DNA of 11,733 nucleotides from JACDAN01 sp035711385 (lineage in GTDB: Bacteria > Actinomycetota > Thermoleophilia > Gaiellales > Gaiellaceae), in contig DASTCG010000075.1 of assembly GCA_035711385.1 (NCBI GenBank), forward strand, positions 1 through 11,733. The letters are read 5' to 3'. Under the pieces are notes generated by a model, which had not been told where the DNA came from, ran no database searches, and saw only the letters and a list, made by a program, of their open reading frames with translations. The translations under genes were made by a program, and so were the position numbers. Shown one piece after another: positions 1-4,817 of the stretch (position 1 is its first letter; each line of letters opens with the position of its first letter).

Positions 1-543
1 GAGCCGTCGGACGACATCGTCGCGCGTCACGTGCTTGCGACCGCCGAGCTGGATGTCCAGTCCATCGCCGAAGTCGGAGAGCGAGTCGCCGGTGACGATC
101 GCGTTCGTCGACGGCAGCCAGAGGATGAGATCGTTGTCCTCACGGCCCGCGTACGCGTTGATGCCGAACGGCCACGCTCCGGGACCGTGGAAGTGTCCTT
201 CGCCTTCGCCCGCGCGCAGCCAGGCGAGGTCCTCACTCTCCCTGCCGCGAACGCGGTCGGGGTCGACGCCGAACTTCTCGACCCAATCCTGCCAAGTGTC
301 TGCGGGCGGCGTGTGCACCGGGAGGCCGAGCCCGCGGGCGTCGCGGTCGTGGTACGGCGCGGTCAGGACGACGGCGGTCGCGCGCTCGCGCAGCTCGTCG
401 GGAACCGAGAGCGGGTCGAACAACAGGAAGTCGTCGCCGACCTCGATCGCATACGACGATACGAGCGCGGGCCACCACTCCTCCTCGTTCCAGCCGGGAT
501 GCGGCGATTGCCAATGCCAGACACCGGGGCGCAGTTCATCCAT
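1..543 (-). CDS. Degenerate metallo-beta-lactamase-fold protein, C-terminus cut by the window edge
   Basis: The first 181 residues are visible, from ATG at 543; the gene runs off the left edge with no stop. The layout is that of MBL-fold proteins: an N-terminal beta segment (GVWHW, then YAIEVGDDFLLFDPL at 31-45), a strand ending VVLTAPYHDRDA (58-69) where active enzymes carry T-H-x-H-x-D-H, and a later ILWLPSTNAIVTGDSL (140-155) matching the strand and TGD motif that supplies the bridging Asp (D153). At the HxHxDH site the first and second His are Ala62 and Tyr64, the Asp is kept (D66) and the last His is Arg67, so ordinary two-metal hydrolysis is unlikely. GHFHGPGAW (116-124) may replace the usual His loop. 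TAGGAT sits 7 bases before the ATG and contains AGGA, so it could be a -10 box for a leaderless message or a weak ribosome site. Substrate unknown. The fold is fairly sure, the function is not. Confidence 0.72.
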   Translation of the reverse strand, partial: MDELRPGVWHWQSPHPGWNEEEWWPALVSSYAIEVGDDFLLFDPLSVPDELRERATAVVLTAPYHDRDARGLGLPVHTPPADTWQDWVEKFGVDPDRVRGRESEDLAWLRAGEGEGHFHGPGAWPFGINAYAGREDNDLILWLPSTNAIVTGDSLSDFGDGLDIQLGGRKHVTRDDVVRRL

Positions 544-569
544 GGGCGCGATCCTAAGTCTGCGGGCAT

Positions 570-597
570 GACGAAGACATATCGCACAGTCTTCGTC
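570..597. promoter_or_regulatory. Perfect 9-bp inverted repeat upstream of the MBL-fold gene
   Basis: GACGAAGAC (570-578) and GTCTTCGTC (589-597) are perfect inverted copies separated by 10 bases. The element lies 26 bases upstream of the minus-strand ATG at 543, just beyond the TAGGAT box, where an operator would sit. It could also fold as a hairpin in either transcript. No regulator gene adjoins it, so its role is inferred from position only. Confidence 0.4.
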
Positions 598-638
598 GCC
601 GCCGTCGGCGAACCAACTCTGTAACTACGGAGTAGCGG

Positions 639-644
639 TAATAT
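639..644 (+). promoter_or_regulatory. Candidate -10 box (TAATAT) for the oxidoreductase leader
   Basis: TAATAT is an AT-rich hexamer in an otherwise GC-rich stretch. A start site about 7 bases after it falls at 651, the first base of the long helix in the candidate leader RNA. I see no good -35 hexamer 16-18 bases upstream, so an activator or an alternative sigma factor may be involved. Confidence 0.38.
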
Positions 645-650
645 CCGACT

Positions 651-778
651 ACCGACAGCCTGGCGAGAGACTCTCGCGCACCCCCTACAGCCCTATTGCC
701 GGTGGCGAGGCCCGGTGAGCGCGAGCGTCCGACCCGCCGCGCGGACGCGCCGATTCCCTGGGTCGTTAGGCTGTCGGT
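651..778 (+). ncRNA. Candidate structured 5' leader (riboswitch-like) of the oxidoreductase gene
   Basis: Bases 651-666 (ACCGACAGCCTGGCGA) can pair with 763-778 (TCGTTAGGCTGTCGGT) in 16 consecutive pairs, 14 Watson-Crick and two G-U. The G-U pairs form only in the plus-strand transcript; in the complement they are C-A mismatches. Enclosed are stem P2 (673-682 with 714-725, 10 pairs and a two-base bulge) and stem P3 (726-731 with 742-747), giving a three-way-junction outline. A competing hairpin, 663-669 with 671-677, would break part of P1 and P2, so two exclusive folds are possible. The 3' strand of P1 ends inside GGTGAG (776-781), the only ribosome-site candidate before GTG 787, so closing P1 would partly hide it. 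It matches no riboswitch class I recognise. GC-rich DNA folds easily, and an inactive MITE-like element with short terminal repeats is an alternative. Confidence 0.38.
664..676. repeat. 13-base palindrome CGAGAGACTCTCG, copy 1
   Basis: Six-base arms around a single central base; with the flanking G and C the arms reach seven (663-677). A second copy differing only at the central base lies at 2340-2352. It sits between the divergent MBL-fold and oxidoreductase genes and is also the competing hairpin of the candidate leader RNA. It may be a binding site for a dimeric regulator. Confidence 0.42.
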
Positions 779-786
779 GAGCGACC

Positions 787-1707
787 GTGCGCGTCGCAGG
801 GATCGAAGAATTCGGTGGCGGTGTGACGGTGCTGGAGGTGCCTGACCCTCGCGCACCGCGCACCGGCGAGGTTCTGATCGAGGTCAAGGCCGCCGGTGTC
901 GGCAATTGGGATGAGTTCGCCCGGACTGGACGTTGGGATCTGGGACGAGGGCCGCCGATGGCGCTCGGCGTCGCGGCAGCAGGGGTCGTTGCGGCCTTGG
1001 GTGCCGGGGTCGAGCGGTGGTCGGTCGGGGATCCGGTGTTCACCCATCCGCTCCCACTCGCGGAGCAAGGATGCTGGGCGCCGTGGCTCGTGGCCGAGGC
1101 CGCCTTGCTCGCCCCCAAACCGGCGGAGATTTCGTGGACGCATGCCGCTGCGTTTCCGGTCCCGGCGCTGACCGCGGTTCAGGTCTTGGACGAAGGCCTG
1201 CGCGTGAACCGCGGCGAGCGGCTGCTCGTGAACGGAGCGGGCGGAGCCACCGGAACATTGATCGTCTCGATGGCAGCTCTCCGCGGCATCGAGGTGATCG
1301 CGACGGCGGGACCGAGGAGTCGCGAGCGGGTAATCGGTTCCGGAGCCGCGACGGTGATCGACTACCACGACCCAGACTGGACGGCCCAGGTCGTGTCGGC
1401 GACGGCCGGCCATGGTGTCGATGCCGCTGCCAACGCGGCGCCCGACGGTGCCGCGCTCGCGCTCGCGGCGGTTCGAGACGGCGGTCGTCTGGTCACGATC
1501 ACCTCCGACCCGCCTGAGAGCGAGCGAGGAATCGAAGTCGTTTCGCTGTACGTGCGCTCCGACGGGGAGCAGCTCGCGGGCGCCGGTCACGATTTGGCCG
1601 CCGGACGGCTCGACTTCGAGCTCGGCGCGTCTTCCCCCCTGGCGGAGGCCGACGCGGCACTCGCTCGTGCCGTTGCCGGAGGTGGAACCGTTGCGCTCGA
1701 GGTCTAG
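787..1707 (+). CDS. Zinc-independent MDR-family NADPH:quinone oxidoreductase-like protein
   Basis: 306 residues from GTG 787, ending TAG. It has the medium-chain dehydrogenase/reductase layout. The N-terminal GroES-like domain (about 1-115) includes GEVLIEVKAAGVGNWDEFARTG (27-48) and VGDPVF (80-85). The Rossmann domain carries the nucleotide loop LVNGAGGATGT (147-157), typical of quinone oxidoreductases, then IEVIATAG (168-175) and a C-terminal lobe ending TVALEV. The catalytic Cys and the structural-zinc Cys cluster of alcohol dehydrogenases are absent, so NAD(P)H-dependent reduction of a quinone or enone without zinc is expected, in the cytoplasm. It is slightly shorter than the usual 320-330 residues. 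The only ribosome-site candidate is GGTGAG, five bases before the GTG and partly inside the possible leader helix. It is monocistronic and divergent from the MBL-fold gene. The family is clear, the substrate is not. Confidence 0.88.
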   Translation: MRVAGIEEFGGGVTVLEVPDPRAPRTGEVLIEVKAAGVGNWDEFARTGRWDLGRGPPMALGVAAAGVVAALGAGVERWSVGDPVFTHPLPLAEQGCWAPWLVAEAALLAPKPAEISWTHAAAFPVPALTAVQVLDEGLRVNRGERLLVNGAGGATGTLIVSMAALRGIEVIATAGPRSRERVIGSGAATVIDYHDPDWTAQVVSATAGHGVDAAANAAPDGAALALAAVRDGGRLVTITSDPPESERGIEVVSLYVRSDGEQLAGAGHDLAAGRLDFELGASSPLAEADAALARAVAGGGTVALEV

Positions 1708-1842
1708 CTCGGCGACGACGAGCCGCGCTCACCGAGCCCGCATCTCTGTGACGACGCCCTGCCCGAGCGCCTCGACCTCAACCGCCTCGTACTTCAAGTG
1801 CGGCCTGTGACGCCTATCGACCTTCGGGAGCCGTCGAGCGCC

Positions 1843-2145
1843 CTACGGCCCTGCGATCTCGTAATGCGTGACGAAGCGCTCTCGATCGACGAGGAAGCGA
1901 TCGTCGTCCTCGTTAAAGAACGCGACCTCGAGGTTGTCGCCTGCGAATGCGCGGATGGCGTCCAGCGAGTCCCAGAGGCTCATCGTCACGAACTCGGTGC
2001 GGTCGCCGTCCTCCCGGCGCAGGATGTAGTAGCCGCGGTTGCCGGGCGTCTCGCGAGCCGCGCGCCCGCCGGTGCGCTCCACGAAGTCCAGGTATGCGTC
2101 CGAGTCCTCCGGCCGAGTCCACCCGCGCCACGTTCGGGCGATCAT
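1843..2145 (-). CDS. ABM-domain (antibiotic biosynthesis monooxygenase-like) small protein
   Basis: 100 residues from ATG 2145. The frame is open back to a GTG at 2214, but the domain begins exactly at MIARTWRGWT, and the extra 23 residues are basic and unlike the family, so I prefer 2145. The ferredoxin-like alpha+beta barrel pattern is visible: strand 1 MIARTWRGW, helix DSDAYLDFVERTGG (14-27), a turn PGNRGYYILRRE (34-45), strand EFVTMSLWDSLDAIRAFAG (51-69), and a C-terminal segment RFLVDRERFVTHYEIAG. W58 in the SLWDS motif is the usual family Trp. Members are dimeric cofactor-free monooxygenases or heme-degrading enzymes, and many are of unknown role. No obvious Shine-Dalgarno precedes the ATG. 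It converges on the oxidoreductase gene, 135 bases away, with no strong terminator between them. Confidence 0.75.
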   Translation of the reverse strand: MIARTWRGWTRPEDSDAYLDFVERTGGRAARETPGNRGYYILRREDGDRTEFVTMSLWDSLDAIRAFAGDNLEVAFFNEDDDRFLVDRERFVTHYEIAGP

Positions 2146-2277
2146 GCTGATGCCAACACGCGGTCCCGTCCGGCTATTTCGCCTGAGCCACGGCCGCGCC
2201 TGCGGCTGATCCACACCGGAGATCCTCGGGCGGCCTGTCGAAGCCGAGCTCGTCGTCGGGCCTCTATGTCAGGGCGG

Positions 2278-2297
2278 GTTGTCACGGGTTATCACGG
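2278..2297. repeat. Tandem imperfect 10-mer repeat GTTRTCACGG
   Basis: GTTGTCACGG and GTTATCACGG lie head to tail, differing at one base, about 135 bases upstream of the ABM gene start. The pair is also bracketed by GGTTG and CAACC arms (2277-2302). One helical turn per copy would suit a protein binding the same DNA face, but no regulator is nearby. Confidence 0.35.
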
Positions 2298-2339
2298 CAA
2301 CCATAATCGAGCTCCTCTGCGCCTTCGGGAAACAGGCGA

Positions 2340-2352
2340 CGAGAGGCTCTCG
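2340..2352. repeat. 13-base palindrome CGAGAGGCTCTCG, copy 2
   Basis: Six-base arms around one central base, identical to the site at 664-676 except for that base. It lies about 200 bases upstream of the ABM gene start on the minus strand and may be a shared operator. Confidence 0.4.
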
Positions 2353-2485
2353 CCCAACGCACGGTCACGTTCACGTAGCCCTTCGCCCCTTCGGGTGACA
2401 TTTCCGAACACTGGGCCAGGCGAGCGTCCTCTCCCCAACCACGCGCCCGGCCCCGGATTCGGTTGCGACAGGGTTGCGATGGTGA

Positions 2486-2509
2486 GCGGGCACTTTCGAG
2501 GGTGCCCGC
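2486..2509 (-). terminator. Terminator-like hairpin after tRNA-Val
   Basis: GCGGGCAC (2486-2493) and GTGCCCGC (2502-2509) form a perfect 8-bp GC-rich stem with an 8-base loop, 19 bases beyond the tRNA 3' end. There is no U-tract, as is common in high-GC actinobacteria, so it may act in termination, in 3' processing, or both. Confidence 0.5.
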
Positions 2510-2528
2510 AATCCCTGGAGCTGAGACA

Positions 2529-2601
2529 TGGGCGGTACTGGGCTCGAACCAGTGACCCCCAGCTTGTCGAGCTGGTGCTCTCCCAACTGAGCTAACCGCC
2601 C
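2529..2601 (-). tRNA. tRNA-Val (anticodon GAC)
   Basis: The 73-base gene folds into a standard cloverleaf. The acceptor stem GGGCGGT pairs with ACCGCCC, with discriminator A at 2529. The D arm is GCTC/GAGC with loop AGTTGGGA, the anticodon stem is CCAGC/GCTGG, the variable loop is GGGTC, and the T arm is ACTGG-TTCGAGC-CCAGT. The anticodon GAC is at 2568-2566, which reads GUC and GUU valine codons. No CCA is encoded after the discriminator, so CCA must be added by nucleotidyltransferase. The anticodon loop is TCGACAA, which puts C at position 33 where U is almost universal. The gene lies 22 bases downstream of the exporter gene, has its own -10 box and is followed by a hairpin. Confidence 0.95.
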
Positions 2602-2611
2602 TGGTCGCCGG

Positions 2612-2617
2612 ATTGTA
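2612..2617 (-). promoter_or_regulatory. -10 box (TACAAT) of tRNA-Val
   Basis: On the minus strand TACAAT matches the TATAAT consensus at five of six bases and lies 10 bases before the tRNA 5' end, which would give a leader of only a few bases. A weak -35-like GTGACC lies at 2638-2633 with a short 15-base spacer. The box sits just past the stop codon of the exporter gene. Confidence 0.5.
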
Positions 2618-2623
2618 GCCGCG

Positions 2624-3466
2624 TCAGCGCCGGGTCACGACGACGCCGCCGAGGCAGAGCGCGCCGCCGAGGAAGGCCAGCGCCGCGGGCGTCTCCCCGA
2701 GCATCGCCCACCCGATCGCGACCGCCAGAGGTGGGACGAGGTACGTCGTGGCGCCCATGCGCCCGGCGGTCGTCCGCGAGAGCGCGTAGGCCCAGGTAAG
2801 GAAGCCGATGGCCGTCGGGAAGGCGCCGAGGTAGAGCATCCAGGCGATGGAGCTCGAGTCCGCCTGCCCGAGCTCGCCGACGAGGCGCGGCGCGAAGGGA
2901 AGGCAGACGACCAGGCCGATGCAGGCCGCGAGCCAGGTGACGTGCAGCGCCGACACCCGCGAGAGGAGCGGCTTCTGCGCCACGACCCCACCGGCGTACA
3001 ACGCCGCGGCGGCGACGCACAGCACTGCGCCCCAGCCGGCTGCCACGCTGCGCTCCGAGGTTGCAAGGCCGATGACGACGGCGCCGACGAAGGCGATCGC
3101 GCAGCCAAGGATCAGCGTCCGCGGGAAGCCCTCGCGCAGCAGGAGACCGGCGAGGAGCGCGATCAAGACAGGCCCGACGTTGACGAGCATCGCGGCCGTT
3201 CCGGCGTCTACCCGCTGCTCGGCCTCGTTCAGCGTCAGGTTGTAGAGCCCGAACCAGAGCACCCCGCAGACGACGAGCAGCGGCAGCTCGCGCCGGCCGG
3301 GCAGCCGTTCCCGCTGCAGCAGGACGAAGACGCCGAGGAGCGCACTTCCGACCGCGAGCCGACCGAGGCTGAGTGCGCCGGGCGACAGGTCCTCACCGGC
3401 AGCGCGGATCCCGACGAACGCGGACGACCACAGGACGACGGTCACGAGCGCAGCGACGAGTGCCAC
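2624..3466 (-). CDS. EamA/DMT-superfamily transporter
   Basis: 280 residues from GTG 3466, ending TGA. The protein is almost entirely hydrophobic, with about ten membrane segments in two repeats of five, the classic EamA (drug/metabolite transporter) arrangement. The first half opens with ALVTVVLWSSAFVGIRAAG, matching the conserved EamA start. The second half includes AVLCVAAAALYAGGVVAQK and ends LAVAIGWAMLGETPAALAFLGGALCLGGVVVTRR, where LGE and the closing glycine-rich helix are family hallmarks. Members export amino acids, drugs or metabolites by proton antiport; the substrate cannot be read from sequence. No Shine-Dalgarno is seen before the GTG, but no earlier start is open. It lies 44 bases downstream of the Eis-like acetyltransferase on the same strand, so the two may be co-transcribed unless the hairpin between them terminates. 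Confidence 0.9.
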   Translation of the reverse strand: MALVAALVTVVLWSSAFVGIRAAGEDLSPGALSLGRLAVGSALLGVFVLLQRERLPGRRELPLLVVCGVLWFGLYNLTLNEAEQRVDAGTAAMLVNVGPVLIALLAGLLLREGFPRTLILGCAIAFVGAVVIGLATSERSVAAGWGAVLCVAAAALYAGGVVAQKPLLSRVSALHVTWLAACIGLVVCLPFAPRLVGELGQADSSSIAWMLYLGAFPTAIGFLTWAYALSRTTAGRMGATTYLVPPLAVAIGWAMLGETPAALAFLGGALCLGGVVVTRR

Positions 3467-3504
3467 TAGGAGATGTAACGCGCGCGAGGCCCGATTTCGT
3501 CAGG

Positions 3505-3524
3505 CCGAGATCAGAAGATCTCGG
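3505..3524 (-). terminator. Hairpin spanning the stop codon of the Eis-like gene
   Basis: CCGAGATC (3505-3512) and GATCTCGG (3517-3524) form a perfect 8-bp stem with a 4-base loop. The TGA of the acetyltransferase gene (3513-3511) lies at the edge of the loop. No U-tract follows. It may terminate part of the transcription before the exporter gene or protect the 3' end. Confidence 0.4.
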
Positions 3525-4722
3525 GGCACCACGGGTAGCGGTCGGCCCGGAAGAGCGAGTCCGCCCGGTCGAGGGCACCGTCCGTGACCTCCTCCACCCG
3601 GCCCGCACGCGCGAGCTCGCCGAAGGTGAACCCGCCCAGGTAGGCCGAGCCGAGGGAAGCGACGGGCATCGAGAGCTCTGCCTTGCCGTCCGTCCGCTCC
3701 ACGCCCTCGGGCCCGACGAGGTAGCGGCCGTCGTTCCATGCGCAGAGCTCGTCGCGCACCTCGATCACGACGGGCGCGGCGGGCTTGAAGGCGCGCGCGT
3801 CGAGGGCAGCCTCGACGTCGACGAGCCGGACCCAGAGCCCGTCTCGCAGGTTGAAGCGCAGGCGCCGCGGATCCCGGAGCAGAAGGAAGAGCTCGTGGTC
3901 GAGCGGCAGCAGGTGCGCCCGAACCCGGTCCATCCAGTCGATGTCGAGCAGGTACCGCCAGATCGCTCGCGTCGCCTCGGGTGAGTCGCCGACGGCCTCG
4001 ATGACGCTCGTGAACCCCGCCGGGATCCCCCGCTCGGCGGAGAAGTGGAGACGGTAGAGCGCATACGCGGCTGGGCGGCCGTCGATCTCGAGAAGCGCCC
4101 GCACCATCTCGCCGCCTCCCTCCCGGCCCCACTCCGGATCGGCGAGCCGCCGGTCGCGCCACCACTCGGGTGTCCGGACGAACATCCCGGGGTGCCGTGC
4201 AGCCGCCCGGCGCTGGATCGCCGAGAACGGCTCGACGGCCTCTTCCACGCCGACGAGGCGCACCGCGCCGTCGTCCTCGAAGTCGCGGTAGTAGTCGATC
4301 CGGTCCCGCTTGAGCTCGACGCCGCCCGAAACGGACGCGATGCCGTAGCCGTAGCGTCCGTAGAGCGAGTCCTCGGAGGCCCACAGGTAGGCGATCGGTT
4401 CCTCGCGCTCGTGGATGTCGGTGAGCTGGGCACGCATGAGGTTCCCGAAGATGCCGCGGCGGCGATGGGTCGGCATGACTGCGACCATCGTGACGCCGGC
4501 GGCTCGGGCCATCCCTCCCGGAACCCCGATCTCGAACGGGAAGACGCCTCCGCTGCCGACGACCACGCCGTCCTCGAACGCGGCGTGCATCCGGTCGGGC
4601 GGGAGGAGCCGACCGAAGCGCTCGAGGAACTCGGGGCCGGGCGTGCGGCCGAAGTAGTGGCTGATCGGGCTCGCGGCGGCGGGAAAGTCCTCCAGCCGGC
4701 AGGCCCTGACCTCGATTCCCAC
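3511..4722 (-). CDS. Eis-family GNAT N-acetyltransferase
   Basis: 403 residues from GTG 4722, almost the length of mycobacterial Eis. The N-terminal GNAT domain carries the acetyl-CoA loop VAVMPTHRRRGIFGNLM (80-96). It is followed by the family hallmark LWASEDSLYGRYGYGIAS (113-130), in which Y126 lines up in number and context with the general-acid Tyr of Eis. A second, GNAT-like domain spans roughly 160-285 and an SCP2-like C-terminal domain roughly 290-403. The chain ends ...CPEIF, so the C-terminal carboxylate is on a Phe, as in Eis, where it is thought to act as the catalytic base. Eis enzymes acetylate amines at several positions, including aminoglycosides and lysine side chains, usually as hexamers in the cytoplasm. 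The natural substrate here is unknown. No Shine-Dalgarno is visible. It lies upstream of the exporter gene and downstream of the helicase gene, with a 95-base gap. Confidence 0.9.
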   Translation of the reverse strand: MGIEVRACRLEDFPAAASPISHYFGRTPGPEFLERFGRLLPPDRMHAAFEDGVVVGSGGVFPFEIGVPGGMARAAGVTMVAVMPTHRRRGIFGNLMRAQLTDIHEREEPIAYLWASEDSLYGRYGYGIASVSGGVELKRDRIDYYRDFEDDGAVRLVGVEEAVEPFSAIQRRAAARHPGMFVRTPEWWRDRRLADPEWGREGGGEMVRALLEIDGRPAAYALYRLHFSAERGIPAGFTSVIEAVGDSPEATRAIWRYLLDIDWMDRVRAHLLPLDHELFLLLRDPRRLRFNLRDGLWVRLVDVEAALDARAFKPAAPVVIEVRDELCAWNDGRYLVGPEGVERTDGKAELSMPVASLGSAYLGGFTFGELARAGRVEEVTDGALDRADSLFRADRYPWCPEIF

Positions 4723-4817
4723 TAGATGGGTGATGGCATGAGATCGCAGGTTCGGGACGTGAGCTGGCCGTCTTGGGCGCGGCGCCGCCGGACGCGCGAG
4801 ATCACGGCATCAACCTT

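Larger units (their letters stand above)
2146..2485. other. Gene-poor interval between the ABM gene and tRNA-Val
   Basis: No convincing protein gene is seen on either strand; the open plus-strand frame here is the complement of the tRNA and of unselected sequence. The interval holds the tandem 10-mer at 2278-2297, a 5-bp hairpin at 2320-2338, the palindrome at 2340-2352 and a direct repeat of GGTTGCGA (2461-2468 and 2472-2479). It has no integrase, transposase or repeated tRNA end, so it does not look like an integrated element. It presumably carries the promoter of the ABM gene. Confidence 0.5.

Noticed and set aside
651..778. A small MITE-like element with 11-base terminal inverted repeats
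   Set aside because: No target-site duplication flanks it and no second copy is seen in the window. The fit with the promoter, G-U pairs and ribosome site favours an RNA reading, though this alternative is not excluded.
1798..2595. A 265-codon plus-strand frame covering the ABM gene and the tRNA
   Set aside because: Its ending is the typical translation of a tRNA complement, and its first part is antisense to the ABM gene.
2146..2601. A tRNA-associated integration site
   Set aside because: No integrase, no repeated tRNA 3' end and no change in neighbouring gene character were seen.
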